Shown: one piece after another, positions 7,856 through 17,059 of the stretch
Position numbering within the stretch: position 1 is the first letter of the stretch
Layout of the letters: every line of letters starts with the position of its first letter
From: Bacteroidales bacterium UBA4179
Lineage (GTDB): Bacteria; Bacteroidota; Bacteroidia; Bacteroidales; Dysgonomonadaceae
Direction of reading: 5' to 3'
DNA length: 43,205 nt
Assembly: GCA_002381125.1 (NCBI GenBank)
Contig: DFUT01000020.1
Location: forward strand, 1 to 43,205
Notes under the pieces: model-generated
What the model was told of the DNA's origin: nothing
Databases searched by the model: none
Seen by the model: the letters and a program-made list of their open reading frames with translations, nothing else
Program-made: the position numbers and the translations under genes

Positions 7856-9643
7856 CTAATCGAGTTTGAGTACGGCGAGGAAAGCTTTTTGGGGTATTTC
7901 CACGTTGCCGATCTGCTTCATGCGTTTCTTTCCTTCTTTCTGTTTTTCGAGCAGCTTGCGCTTACGCGAGATATCGCCACCATAACACTTGGCGGTAACG
8001 TCTTTTCGTAAAGCTTTGACCGTTTCGCGGGCAATAATTTTAGATCCTATGGCAGCCTGAATGGCAATATCGAATTGTTGACGCGGAATCAGTTCTTTGA
8101 GTTTTTCGCACATGCGCCGCCCCAACGATTGCGCATTATCGAAATGCGTAAGCAAGGATAAGGCATCTACCGGCTCGCCGTTGATCAGAATATCGAGCTT
8201 CACCAACTTGGAAGGACGAAAATCGAGCATGTGATAATCGAACGAAGCATATCCGCGAGAAACACTTTTCAGCTTATCGTAAAAATCGATGACGATTTCG
8301 CCCAACGGCAAATCGAAAAGGAGTTCCACCCTGTCGCCCGAAATATAATTCTGTTTGACAAGTACCCCGCGTTTGCCCAAACAAAGCGTCATGATGGGAC
8401 CAATGTAGGTAAGATTGGTAATGATGGAAGCCCGAATAAACGGCTCTTCGATACGTTCGATCACTGCCGGATCGGGCAACTCCGAGGGATTATGCACTTC
8501 TTTCATGTTGCCTTTCTTGTCGAACACATGGTACGAAACATTGGGAACGGTGGTGATAACATCCATATTGAACTCGCGCTCGAGACGTTCCTGCACGATC
8601 TCCATGTGCAGCAATCCCAAAAATCCGCAGCGAAAGCCAAAACCCAGTGCAACCGACGATTCGGGTTGAAAAGTGATTGAAGCGTCGTTCAATTGCAGTT
8701 TCTCGAGCGACGTGCGCAGGTTCTCGAAATCGTCGCTTTCGATGGGGTATACGCCGGCAAACACCATCGGTTTCACTTCCTGAAAACCGGCAATGGGTTT
8801 ATCGCAAGGACGGTCTACATGCGTAATGGTGTCGCCAACTTTCACCTCATTGGAGGTTTTGATTCCCGAAATAATGTAACCCACATCGCCACAGTAGATC
8901 CGGTCTTTGGGTACCATCCCCAGTTTGAGCACGCCTACTTCATCGGCTTCGTATTCTCGTCCGGTAGCCACAAACTTCACGTGATCGTTTTTACCGATGC
9001 TGCCGTTCACAACTTTATAGTAAGCAATGATTCCACGAAAAGGATTGAATACCGAATCGAAAATCAAGGCTTGCAACGGAGCGTCGGGATCGCCCACAGG
9101 CGCGGGAATTTTTTCTACGATGGCTTTTAAAATCTCTTCGACCCCTTCGCCCGTCTTTCCGCTGGCACGAAGAATTTCGTCGCGTTCGCACCCCAACAGA
9201 TCAACAATTTGATCTTCAACTTCATCGGGCATAGCGGTTTCCATGTCGATTTTGTTGATAATGGGAATAATGGTCAAATCGTGCTCAATGGCCATATACA
9301 CGTTTGAAATGGTTTGAGCCTGAATGCCCTGCGTGGCATCGACTATCAACAGCGCACCTTCGCAGGCCGCAATGGAACGGGAAACCTCGTAGGAAAAATC
9401 CACGTGTCCCGGCGTATCGATTAAATTAAGGATGTAATTTTCACCTTCGTGCTCATAATTCATCTGAATGGCATGGCTTTTAATGGTGATGCCGCGCTCG
9501 CGTTCCAAATCCATGCTGTCGAGCACTTGGTTCTGCATATCCTTACTGTCGATGGTGTGGGTGTACTCCAGCAACCGATCGGCAAGTGTGCTTTTGCCGT
9601 GATCGATATGAGCAATGATGCAAAAATTACGTATATTTTTCAT
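7856..9643 (-). CDS. lepA: Elongation factor 4 (LepA), translational GTPase
   Basis: The 595-residue product has the usual LepA length. The G1 loop AHIDHGKST is at 11-19, followed by RGITIK (G2), DTPGHVDF (G3) and NKID (G4). EF-G-like domains II, III and V follow. The LepA-specific C-terminal domain contains GGDISRKRKLLEKQKEGKKR and ends KAFLAVLKLD. LepA binds ribosomes and affects elongation or initiation under stress. Its upstream region (9644-9719) is AT-rich. asnS lies 76 bp upstream on the same strand, so the two may or may not share a transcript. Confidence 0.97.
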   Translation of the reverse strand: MKNIRNFCIIAHIDHGKSTLADRLLEYTHTIDSKDMQNQVLDSMDLERERGITIKSHAIQMNYEHEGENYILNLIDTPGHVDFSYEVSRSIAACEGALLIVDATQGIQAQTISNVYMAIEHDLTIIPIINKIDMETAMPDEVEDQIVDLLGCERDEILRASGKTGEGVEEILKAIVEKIPAPVGDPDAPLQALIFDSVFNPFRGIIAYYKVVNGSIGKNDHVKFVATGREYEADEVGVLKLGMVPKDRIYCGDVGYIISGIKTSNEVKVGDTITHVDRPCDKPIAGFQEVKPMVFAGVYPIESDDFENLRTSLEKLQLNDASITFQPESSVALGFGFRCGFLGLLHMEIVQERLEREFNMDVITTVPNVSYHVFDKKGNMKEVHNPSELPDPAVIERIEEPFIRASIITNLTYIGPIMTLCLGKRGVLVKQNYISGDRVELLFDLPLGEIVIDFYDKLKSVSRGYASFDYHMLDFRPSKLVKLDILINGEPVDALSLLTHFDNAQSLGRRMCEKLKELIPRQQFDIAIQAAIGSKIIARETVKALRKDVTAKCYGGDISRKRKLLEKQKEGKKRMKQIGNVEIPQKAFLAVLKLD

Positions 9644-9719
9644 TCAATAAATTTCTCCTAATACAAAATACAAATAATATAGATAATACCAATTATAAAT
9701 ACTACAAATTCTTACTCAA

Positions 9720-11117
9720 TTAAAATTCGGCATTCTTGGGTGTTCGAGGAAAAGGAATCACATCGCGAATATTGGTCATCCCCGTAACAAACAACATCAG
9801 CCGCTCGAAACCCAACCCGAATCCGGAATGAGGTGCCGTACCAAATTTTCGACTTTCGAGATACCACCAAATGGATTCTATACTCATTTCGAGTTCATTT
9901 ACCCGATTCATCAGCTTATCGTAATCGGCCTCACGTTCCGATCCACCAATGATTTCTCCGATTTTCGGAAATAAAACGTCCATAGCCCGCACGGTTTTTC
10001 CATCGTCGTTTTGTTTCATATAAAACGATTTGATCTCCTTGGGGTAATCGGTCAGAATCACGGGGCGTTTAAAATGTTTTTCCACCAAATAACGCTCGTG
10101 TTCGGCTTGCAGATCGGTCCCCCAATGGACGGGATATTCGAATTTTTGCCCCGATTTTTCCAGAATATCGATCCCTTCGGTATAGCTGAGCCGGACAAAA
10201 TCGTTGTTTACCACAAAATGCAAACGGTCGATGAGCTCATGATCGTACATTTTCGACAAAAAACCAATATCTTCCATACAATTTTCCAACGCATGGCGAA
10301 CGAGGTATTTCATGAAATCCTCGGCAAGGTCCATGTTGTCTGTAATGTCGTTGAAAGCCACTTCCGGCTCTATCATCCAAAATTCGGCCAAATGGCGTGG
10401 CGTGTTTGAATTTTCGGCACGAAACGTGGGGCCAAACGTGTAAATGGCGCCCAGCGACATTGCCCCCAACTCGCCTTCGAGCTGACCCGAAACGGTGAGG
10501 TTGGTTTGACGACCAAAAAAATCGTGCGAATAGTCTACCGTACCGTCTTCTTTCTTGGGAACATTGTCCAAATCGAGCGTGGTAACCTGAAACAAAGCGC
10601 CTGCACCTTCGGCATCGGAAGCGGTGATAATGGGGGTATGAAAATAATAAAATCCCCTGTCGTGAAAATATTTATGAATGGCATACGACATATGATGTCG
10701 AATTCTGAAAATAGCGCCAAAAGTATTGGTGCGTGGGCGAAGATGGGCTATTTCGCGAAGAAACTCCAACGAGTGTCCCTTTTTCTGCAACGGATACGTT
10801 GCCGGATCGGCCGTGCCGTAGATTTCTATTTCGTGGGCCTGTACTTCTACTGTTTGTTCCCTGCCCAACGATTGAACCAATATGCCGTTTACGCCGATGC
10901 ACGCACCGGTAGTAATGGGTTTCAAAAACTCTTCACCGAATTTGGCATTTTCGATGACGATTTGCAAGTTGTTGATGGTCGATCCGTCGTTTAACGCGAC
11001 AAAACTTATGTTTTTGTTTCCTCTGCGGGTACGAACCCAGCCCTTTACGTTGATTTCTGATCCAAAATCGGTCGACTTCAATGCGTCGGCTATTTTCGTT
11101 CTTTTTATCTGCTTCAT
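9720..11117 (-). CDS. asnS: Asparaginyl-tRNA synthetase
   Basis: The 465-residue product is a class II synthetase. An N-terminal OB-fold anticodon-binding domain (about 1-115, starting MKQIKRTKIADAL and GWVRTRRGNKNISF) precedes the catalytic domain. Motif 2 is visible at FRAENSNTPRHLAEFWMIEP and motif 3 at GFGLGFERLMLF. The C-terminus TGMTNIRDVIPFPRTPKNAEF-like ending is typical of AsnRS; the aspartate enzyme is longer with an inserted domain. It charges tRNA-Asn with asparagine. The length is normal for bacterial AsnRS. Confidence 0.96.
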   Translation of the reverse strand: MKQIKRTKIADALKSTDFGSEINVKGWVRTRRGNKNISFVALNDGSTINNLQIVIENAKFGEEFLKPITTGACIGVNGILVQSLGREQTVEVQAHEIEIYGTADPATYPLQKKGHSLEFLREIAHLRPRTNTFGAIFRIRHHMSYAIHKYFHDRGFYYFHTPIITASDAEGAGALFQVTTLDLDNVPKKEDGTVDYSHDFFGRQTNLTVSGQLEGELGAMSLGAIYTFGPTFRAENSNTPRHLAEFWMIEPEVAFNDITDNMDLAEDFMKYLVRHALENCMEDIGFLSKMYDHELIDRLHFVVNNDFVRLSYTEGIDILEKSGQKFEYPVHWGTDLQAEHERYLVEKHFKRPVILTDYPKEIKSFYMKQNDDGKTVRAMDVLFPKIGEIIGGSEREADYDKLMNRVNELEMSIESIWWYLESRKFGTAPHSGFGLGFERLMLFVTGMTNIRDVIPFPRTPKNAEF

Positions 11118-11133
11118 AATTTACACGAAATCG

Positions 11134-11161
11134 CCCGTCGTCATTTCACATGACAGACGGG
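11134..11161. other. Imperfect hairpin between rluB-like gene and asnS
   Basis: CCCGTC (11134-11139) pairs with GACGGG (11156-11161), and GTCAT pairs with ATGAC inside, with one bulged A: 11 bp in total. It lies in the 112-bp gap downstream of the pseudouridine synthase and just upstream of asnS. No U tract follows on the minus strand, so it may be a weak terminator or part of the asnS leader. Confidence 0.3.
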
Positions 11162-11229
11162 GATCGATTATTTTATTTGTTGATTTAAAAAATTAAGTGA
11201 TTTTTTCGTTTGCACTTCGTTCGGGCATG

Positions 11230-12336
11230 TTAATCGAAATGTCCCATACGAAGCATGTTTACTTCTTGTTCTGTGAGATAACGCCATTTTCCTCGGGGAA
11301 GATTTTTCTTGGTCAATCCCGCAAAATAAACCCGGTCGAGTTTAAGTACCTTGTAACCCAATTTTTCAAAAATACGGCGAACCACCCGGTTTCTCCCCGA
11401 GTGAATCTCGATTCCGACCTGTGAAAGATCTTCTTCGGTTACGTAACTGATTGCATCGGCGTGAATCTCTCCGTCTTCCAATTCAATACCATCGGCTATC
11501 ATCTGCATATGTTCGGCAGATACGGGTTTATCGAGCCACACCTGATAAATTTTTCTTTTTTCATATTTCGGATGGGTCAGTTTCGACGCCAAATCGCCGT
11601 CATTCGTGAGTAGCAGAACGCCCGTAGTCGAACGGTCGAGCCTTCCCACGGGATAAATACGTTCGGAGCAGGCACTTTTCACCAATTCCATCACCGTCTT
11701 GCGGTTTTCCGGATCGTCGGTAGTGGTAACAAACCCTCTCGGTTTATTGAGCAATACATAAACTTTGCTTTCGAGTTTTACGGGTTGATCGTAAAAAGTC
11801 ACCTCGTCGGAACGGGTAATTTTTGTACCCAATTGGGTAATAACCTCACCGTTTACCTTTACCGCACCCGCCTGAATAAACTCATCGGCTTCGCGACGCG
11901 AGCAAACGCCCGCATTGGCCAAGTATTTGTTCAAACGAATAGGCGTATTCGGATCGATATTCTCCTTGTACTTGATCTGTTTGAACGGTTTTCTCTTTTT
12001 CTTGGGTCTAACGGACTTTTTCCGATCGGCATTTGTCCGCGAATACCCTCTGTTGCCTTCATATTTTCGATTATGAGGCGTTTGTGCCACCCTTTCTCCT
12101 ATGCGTGGACGGCGCTTTCTTACATTTTCGCCGGAGGAAGTGTTCTCCTCATCGTTCTTTTGTTGAAATTCATTGGTAGGCTGATGATAATTACGCCCTG
12201 CATCATTGTAATTCATACCTTCGGATTGCGTTTTTTTATCGTTAGTGTAATATGACTTATTGAGAGAAACGTGCTTTCCATCGCCTTTGCTACTGAAATT
12301 TCGTTTAGGCTGCGATTCTTCGTTGTAGATTGTCAT
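11230..12336 (-). CDS. rluB: Ribosomal large-subunit pseudouridine synthase, RluB/RsuA family
   Basis: The 368-residue product has an unusual N-terminal extension of about 130 residues, polar and then very basic (KKKRKPFKQIKYK region), before the enzyme proper. An S4 RNA-binding domain starts at about 134 (RLNKYLANAGVCSRREADEF). The catalytic motif GRLDRSTTGVLLLTNDG contains the nucleophile Asp234. RluB converts a uridine of 23S rRNA helix 89 to pseudouridine; RsuA and RluE/F relatives act elsewhere, so the exact target is inferred. Basic low-complexity extensions are common in Bacteroidota versions and probably bind rRNA. Confidence 0.85.
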   Translation of the reverse strand: MTIYNEESQPKRNFSSKGDGKHVSLNKSYYTNDKKTQSEGMNYNDAGRNYHQPTNEFQQKNDEENTSSGENVRKRRPRIGERVAQTPHNRKYEGNRGYSRTNADRKKSVRPKKKRKPFKQIKYKENIDPNTPIRLNKYLANAGVCSRREADEFIQAGAVKVNGEVITQLGTKITRSDEVTFYDQPVKLESKVYVLLNKPRGFVTTTDDPENRKTVMELVKSACSERIYPVGRLDRSTTGVLLLTNDGDLASKLTHPKYEKRKIYQVWLDKPVSAEHMQMIADGIELEDGEIHADAISYVTEEDLSQVGIEIHSGRNRVVRRIFEKLGYKVLKLDRVYFAGLTKKNLPRGKWRYLTEQEVNMLRMGHFD

Positions 12337-12403
12337 GTTCTTTAAATAATGATTTGATTTTGATACTTATTAAAACCTCACGGTGTTATTTGTTTTCATT
12401 TAA

Positions 12404-12436
12404 AAAAAAGTACTCGGTTTGTTTCGAAACAAACCG
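12404..12436 (-). terminator. Palindromic terminator of purB
   Basis: A perfect 22-bp palindrome spans 12415-12436 (centre TTTCGAAA), which can fold as a 9-bp stem with a TCGA loop. On the minus strand it is followed after five bases by a run of eight Ts (12403-12410). It lies between the purB stop and the next gene, so it probably ends the purB transcript. Confidence 0.55.
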
Positions 12437-12491
12437 TAAATTCATTTCATTTTGATGTTTGCATAAAAAAATAATTTTTGTTGTTTCATTT

Positions 12492-13835
12492 TTATATTCC
12501 GGTGTAATTTCGTGGAGTAATGGCTTTTAATTCTTTTTTGATCTCATCCGAAACATGGAGTGAATCGATAAAATTCGAAATATCTTCTTTTGTGATATGC
12601 ACATTGGTACGGGTCAATTCTTTTAACGTTTCGTAGGGTTGTGGGTAGCCTTCTCTTCGAAGAATGGTTTGAATTCCTTCGGCCACAACTGCCCAGTTAT
12701 TATCCAAATCCCTCTCGATGGCTTCCCTATTCAATAACAATTTACCGAACCCTTTTGTTGTACTTTTTATGGCAATTAATCCGTGAGCCAGTGGTACACC
12801 GATATTTCGAATGACGGTGGAGTCGGTCAAATCGCGCTGCAAACGCGAAACGGGCAACTTGCCCGAAAGATGCTCGAGCAAAGCATTGGCTACACCCAAA
12901 TTGCCTTCGGCATTTTCAAAATCGATCGGGTTGACCTTATGCGGCATGGCCGACGAACCCACTTCGCCCGCCGTGATGCGCTGCTTGAAATATTCCATCG
13001 AAATGTAGTGCCACATGTCGCGAGCAAGATCGATCAGTATGGTATGGATGCGCTTGACGGCATCGAAACCGGCAGCCAATTGATCGTAATTGGATATTTG
13101 CGTGGTATATTGCTCACGCTCGATTCCGAGTTTTTGCGAAAGGAAGTCGTCGGCAAATTTTTTCCAATCGATATGGGGATAAGCCACGTGATGGGCATTG
13201 AAATTGCCGGTTGCACCACCAAACTTTCCCGTCACGGGAATCTTTTTCAAGGTATCCGTCTGGATCCGCAAACGGTAGGAAAAAACGTTGATTTCTTTTC
13301 CCAATCGCGTAGGCGATGCCGGTTGTCCATGTGTCCTGGCCAACATGGGAATATCTTTCCATTCTTCGGCATAATCGTCGAGCAATGCGATTAGTTTTTC
13401 CAAAGCAGGAATATAAACGGTATGCAAGGCATCTCTCCACATCATGGGGAAAGCCGTATTGTTTATATCCTGAGAAGTGAGACCGAAATGAATAAACTCT
13501 TTGTATGGCGACAAACCGAGGGCGTCGAATTTTTCTTTCAGAAAATACTCAACCGCTTTCACATCGTGATTGGTGATTTTTTCTATTTCTTTAATGCGTT
13601 GAGCATCTTCTTCGGAAAAATCGGAAACGACTTCTCTTAAAGCGTCGATTTTTTCGGCAGGTATTTCGTTTAAAGGTGAAATGCCTGTTTCGCATAATGC
13701 GATAAAATATTCGATTTCTACCCGTGTACGATATTTTATCAAAGCCCCTTCCGAAAAAAACACAGCCAATTCGTCGGTTTTTCCCCTGTATCGGCCGTCA
13801 ATGGGAGATATGGCCGTAAGTTCATTTTGTTTCAT
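12492..13835 (-). CDS. purB: Adenylosuccinate lyase
   Basis: The 447-residue product belongs to the fumarase/aspartase superfamily. The signature GSSAMPHKVNP is in the middle-C part with the catalytic Ser loop, TSQDINNTA is the substrate-binding stretch, and ARTHGQPASPT is the other conserved block carrying the catalytic His. The start MKQNELTAISPIDGRYRGKT is typical of PurB. It cleaves SAICAR to AICAR and adenylosuccinate to AMP in purine synthesis. It is longer than the Bacillus type and closer to the E. coli type (about 456). It has its own promoter and terminator and looks monocistronic. Confidence 0.96.
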   Translation of the reverse strand: MKQNELTAISPIDGRYRGKTDELAVFFSEGALIKYRTRVEIEYFIALCETGISPLNEIPAEKIDALREVVSDFSEEDAQRIKEIEKITNHDVKAVEYFLKEKFDALGLSPYKEFIHFGLTSQDINNTAFPMMWRDALHTVYIPALEKLIALLDDYAEEWKDIPMLARTHGQPASPTRLGKEINVFSYRLRIQTDTLKKIPVTGKFGGATGNFNAHHVAYPHIDWKKFADDFLSQKLGIEREQYTTQISNYDQLAAGFDAVKRIHTILIDLARDMWHYISMEYFKQRITAGEVGSSAMPHKVNPIDFENAEGNLGVANALLEHLSGKLPVSRLQRDLTDSTVIRNIGVPLAHGLIAIKSTTKGFGKLLLNREAIERDLDNNWAVVAEGIQTILRREGYPQPYETLKELTRTNVHITKEDISNFIDSLHVSDEIKKELKAITPRNYTGI

Positions 13836-13860
13836 GTGGTTTATTCCGTGTTTCGTGTTA

Positions 13861-13868
13861 CAAAAATA
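13861..13868 (-). promoter_or_regulatory. -7 promoter element of purB
   Basis: On the minus strand TATTTTTG (13868-13861) fits TAnnTTTG exactly and lies 26 bp before the purB ATG. No clear TTTG is seen at -33. Confidence 0.4.
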
Positions 13869-13917
13869 GATATAAATCTACTTTCTAAAAAATATATCGA
13901 AAAAAATATCGCTTTTT

Positions 13918-13949
13918 TTTGCAACAAAACAAAAAAGAGTATATCTTTG
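13918..13949 (+). promoter_or_regulatory. Promoter of tRNA-Val
   Basis: TTTG (13918-13921), a 20-nt spacer and TATCTTTG (13942-13949) exactly match the Bacteroidota -33/-7 consensus. The predicted start near 13955 is about 24 nt before the mature tRNA. Confidence 0.7.
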
Positions 13950-13978
13950 CATCGTTTTTAAGGGAAACATAGCAGGGA

Positions 13979-14053
13979 GGGCGTTTAGCTCAGCTGGTTC
14001 AGAGCGTCTGCCTTACAAGCAGAGGGTCGGCGGTTCGAATCCGTCAACGCCCA
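13979..14053 (+). tRNA. tRNA-Val (anticodon TAC)
   Basis: The 75-nt gene folds into a standard cloverleaf. The acceptor stem GGGCGTT (13979-13985) pairs with AACGCCC (14046-14052), with discriminator A at 14053. The anticodon stem TCTGC/GCAGA surrounds the loop CTTACAA with anticodon TAC at 14014-14016. GGTTCGAAT is the T-arm. The 3' CCA is not encoded (CAA follows). It is very similar to the E. coli tRNA-Val of the same anticodon. It is a single tRNA gene with its own promoter and terminator. Confidence 0.96.
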
Positions 14054-14082
14054 CAACTAAAAATCAAACACTTGTCAAATCG

Positions 14083-14117
14083 AGCACGTATCGTTTATCC
14101 GATAGGTGCTTTTTTTT
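14083..14117 (+). terminator. Intrinsic terminator after tRNA-Val
   Basis: AGCACGTATCG (14083-14093) pairs with CGATAGGTGCT (14100-14110) with one G-G mismatch and a 6-nt loop. A run of Ts follows immediately (14110-14117). It fits a Rho-independent terminator 30 nt after the tRNA. Confidence 0.75.
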
Positions 14118-14206
14118 GCCACATAATTTCAAATTTCAATTTTAAACCGTAAATTCACCTTTCGTAAGAACACGTAAGAACACGTATATTAAAAAAATTA
14201 CGAATC

Positions 14207-15001
14207 ATGAAAATTATGAGAAAAAAGTCGCTTATAGCCGTTTCTTTTTTGTTATTGACGCTCTGCCTCGGGGAAATCAATGCACAGCCTGAAATTATTG
14301 CCCATCGCGGTTACTGGAAAACCGAAGGTTCTGCGCAAAATTCCATTGCAGCTCTGCTGAAAGCCGATTCCATCGGAGTTTACGGATCGGAATGCGATCT
14401 GTGGTTGTCGTCGGACGGAGTGCCGGTTGTCAATCATGATGCAACCGCAATAGCCGAAGGAAAAAAAATAACCATCGAAGAAAGCCCTCTTGCAGTATTG
14501 AAAAAGGTAACCCTCGCCAATGGCGAATCGTTGCCCACCGTTGAAGAATATCTCGATGCGTTCGAAAAATGCAAAAACGTAAAACTGATCATCGAATTTA
14601 AAACGCACAAAGAAAAAGCCCGTGAAGATGAATTGGCAAAAAAAGTGATCGACGCCGTGCATCGACGCAATCTTGCCGATCGGGTAGAATACATCGCTTT
14701 CGGAATGAATTTTGTAAATCAGGTTATCCGGCTGGACCCTTCGGCAAAGGTATATTATTTAAACGGCGACCTTACTCCCGAAGAACTTCATGCAATAGGC
14801 GCCGCAGGGCTCGATTACCATTATAATGTAATATACAAACATCCGGAATGGGTAAAATCGGCGCACGATTTGGGGATGAAGGTCAACGTATGGACAGTGA
14901 ACAAACGCAAGGATATAGAAAAAATGATCGATCTGGGAGTCGACTACATCACTACCGACGAACCGCTTTTGGTGCGTGAAATCATCAACGAAAAGAAATA
15001 A
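14207..15001 (+). CDS. Secreted glycerophosphodiester phosphodiesterase
   Basis: The 264-residue product has a signal peptide ending about residue 26 (LCLGEINA, then Q). The GDPD TIM-barrel motif follows: AHRG (His33-Arg34), QNS in place of the usual ENS/ENT at 44-46, ECD with Glu62 and Asp64, and VVNHD with His77, matching the catalytic and metal-binding residues. The C-terminus VNVWTVNKRKDIEKMIDLGVDYITTDEP-like block is also characteristic. The enzyme hydrolyses glycerophosphodiesters to an alcohol and glycerol-3-phosphate, probably in the periplasm. A second ATG at 14216 is an alternative start. hemW begins two bases after its stop. Confidence 0.9.
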   Translation: MKIMRKKSLIAVSFLLLTLCLGEINAQPEIIAHRGYWKTEGSAQNSIAALLKADSIGVYGSECDLWLSSDGVPVVNHDATAIAEGKKITIEESPLAVLKKVTLANGESLPTVEEYLDAFEKCKNVKLIIEFKTHKEKAREDELAKKVIDAVHRRNLADRVEYIAFGMNFVNQVIRLDPSAKVYYLNGDLTPEELHAIGAAGLDYHYNVIYKHPEWVKSAHDLGMKVNVWTVNKRKDIEKMIDLGVDYITTDEPLLVREIINEKK

Positions 15002-15003
15002 TA

Positions 15004-16143
15004 TTGGCAGGGATTTATCTTCATATTCCGTTCTGCAAATCGCGGTGCATCTACTGCGATTTTTATTCGCAAACAGACGAAACCCATATCGACAAATTTA
15101 CCGAAGCGGTATGCAGGGAAGTACGCTTGAGAAAACAGATGCTTGCAAACGAAACCGTTCGGACGGTTTATTTCGGTGGAGGAACGCCGTCGCGCTTGCA
15201 ACAGAAACATATTGAAAAGATTTTTGACACCCTGTATGCCGAATTTTCGATGGACAACCTCGTTGAGGTTACGCTGGAAGCCAACCCCGACGATCTTTCT
15301 CCCGCATATATCGGCATGCTCCGTCGGCTGCCCTTCAACCGCATCAGCATCGGCATCCAAAGTTTCAACGACAACGAACTGAAATTTCTCGGCAGAAGGC
15401 ACGCGTCGCAAGATGCCGTAAGAGCAGTAAAAGATTGCCAACAAATGGGTTTCGACAACATCAGCATCGATTTGATGTATGGGCTGCCCAATCAAACGCT
15501 TGAAATATGGCAAAGCAATCTCCAACGAGCTTGTTCTCTTGGTGTTCAACACATCTCGGCTTATCATTTGACGTATGAAGAAAACACCCCTTTGTATGGC
15601 TTACTCCAAAAAGGCAAAATCCATCCGATAGACGAAGAACGCAGTTCAACTTTTTTCACTCGGCTCATCGATACCCTCGCAGAAGGGGGTTTTATCCATT
15701 ACGAAATCTCCAATTTTGCCAAGCCGGGATATTTTTCGCGCCACAATTCTTCGTATTGGGAAGGCGATAAGTACCTTGGATTGGGACCCTCGGCACACTC
15801 GTTCGACGGCAACAAACGCTCGTGGAATACGGCTTCGCTGACCGATTATCTCAACGGCGTTTTTTCGGAAAATCTGTCGTGCGAAACCGAGCATTTAACA
15901 CTTTATCGACATTACAACGAGTTTATTCTTACGCGATTGCGAACAAGAGAAGGAATCGATACGTTGGAATTGAAAGAGCGCTTTGGGGAATCCCTGTATC
16001 GCTATTGCCTCAAGGGTGCACAAAAATTTATCGCAGAGAATCTGTTGAATTTTCAAAACAATATCCTAAAACTCACCCGAAAGGGGATTTTTATTTCCGA
16101 CGGAATCATTAGCGAGTTGATGCAAGTCGATACAAATGAATAA
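15004..16143 (+). CDS. hemW: Radical SAM protein HemW (heme chaperone family)
   Basis: The 379-residue product starts with TTG at 15004; an in-frame TGA just upstream leaves no ATG that would keep the N-terminus. The opening MAGIYLHIPFCKSRCIYCDF contains the radical-SAM cluster C-x3-C-x2-C (Cys11, Cys15, Cys18). GGGTPS, the EANPDD block and ISIGIQSFND are further family motifs, and the C-terminal HemN_C region follows. HemW resembles coproporphyrinogen dehydrogenase but is thought to bind and deliver heme. It lacks the extra N-terminal residues of HemN. It follows the GDPD gene by two bases and is likely co-transcribed. Confidence 0.9.
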   Translation: MAGIYLHIPFCKSRCIYCDFYSQTDETHIDKFTEAVCREVRLRKQMLANETVRTVYFGGGTPSRLQQKHIEKIFDTLYAEFSMDNLVEVTLEANPDDLSPAYIGMLRRLPFNRISIGIQSFNDNELKFLGRRHASQDAVRAVKDCQQMGFDNISIDLMYGLPNQTLEIWQSNLQRACSLGVQHISAYHLTYEENTPLYGLLQKGKIHPIDEERSSTFFTRLIDTLAEGGFIHYEISNFAKPGYFSRHNSSYWEGDKYLGLGPSAHSFDGNKRSWNTASLTDYLNGVFSENLSCETEHLTLYRHYNEFILTRLRTREGIDTLELKERFGESLYRYCLKGAQKFIAENLLNFQNNILKLTRKGIFISDGIISELMQVDTNE

Positions 16144-16212
16144 AGGTACGGGCATGGGGTATAATCGGCGCATGGCGAAGATGGAGCGAACGGGGGATGC
16201 GCGGATAACGGG

Positions 16213-17037
16213 CTAATCGGCATAATACGTGTTGAAGATTTGCCGAAACTTTTCCGTTTCCCGAAAACGGTTGAGCCACGCATTCAGGCTGTCCAACAAA
16301 ATGGGCGAATCTTTTCGTACTGCCCACGATTCGAGTTGTGTAAATCCGATATCGGTATCGATATCGATTTCCGGCAAACGTTCGGCCATGCGCACAGCCA
16401 ACTTTTCGTCGCACACGGTAAAATCGATCTCGCCGGCAGCTACCATCATCACCAATTGCTCTGCCTCATACGTATCGTCTTGTTCAACATAAACGGTATC
16501 GCCAATTTCGTGCGAAAGGTTATTCAAACGCACGATTGCAGGTGAATTTTTGGGAACATAAAGGATTTTTTTCGCCAAATCCAAATGCCGGCGTATGGGC
16601 TCGATACCATCATTGAATGCGGCCTTGCGTTGCACAAGCACCCATTTGTTAAACGTAATGGGTTCGGTAAATGCAAACGAGTCCCGCAGATGAGTATTCA
16701 CAGGAATGTTTTGAGCCACAATATCGTATTTCCCCGACAACAACCCTTTCAGGTTTTCATCGAGACTGTTTCCGAGAAATATATTCACCTTCAAGCCCCA
16801 TGCATCTCCCAGCGCCTGAATCAATTCGTATTGAAATCCCACAACAGAATCGCCCGAAACATAATAGCCTACGGAATTGTACCCCGTTGCCACATTAAGT
16901 TCGCCCGAGCTCACAATCTGCGGGTAATCGCGAACAGGGGGTTGTTTCTTGAGATTTGCCTTTCGCAACTGCACCATCACTGCAACAACCGCAAGAAGCA
17001 AAAAAATATACAGAAAAATCAGCTTTTTGGAATTCAT
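16213..17037 (-). CDS. Membrane-anchored family 3 solute-binding-like protein
   Basis: The 274-residue product has an N-terminal hydrophobic helix (residues 5-22, LIFLYIFLLLAVVAVMV) followed by basic residues and no obvious cleavage site, so it is likely anchored. From about 44 it has the bacterial SBP family 3 fold: GELNVATGYNSVGYY, VGFQYELIQALGDAWGLKV, LLSGKYDIVAQNIPV and FAFTEPITF. The same domain forms the N-terminal half of the lytic transglycosylase MltF, but the catalytic SLT half is absent. No amino-acid ABC permease gene is nearby. It may sense a ligand or regulate cell-wall enzymes; neither is shown. Confidence 0.75.
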   Translation of the reverse strand: MNSKKLIFLYIFLLLAVVAVMVQLRKANLKKQPPVRDYPQIVSSGELNVATGYNSVGYYVSGDSVVGFQYELIQALGDAWGLKVNIFLGNSLDENLKGLLSGKYDIVAQNIPVNTHLRDSFAFTEPITFNKWVLVQRKAAFNDGIEPIRRHLDLAKKILYVPKNSPAIVRLNNLSHEIGDTVYVEQDDTYEAEQLVMMVAAGEIDFTVCDEKLAVRMAERLPEIDIDTDIGFTQLESWAVRKDSPILLDSLNAWLNRFRETEKFRQIFNTYYAD

Positions 17038-17059
17038 ATCGGTTCAATATATCGATGTT

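Noticed and set aside
14163..14186. Two and a half copies of a 10-bp repeat CGTAAGAACA before the GDPD gene
   Set aside because: Too short and few to call more than a small slip duplication; no link to a promoter box was seen.
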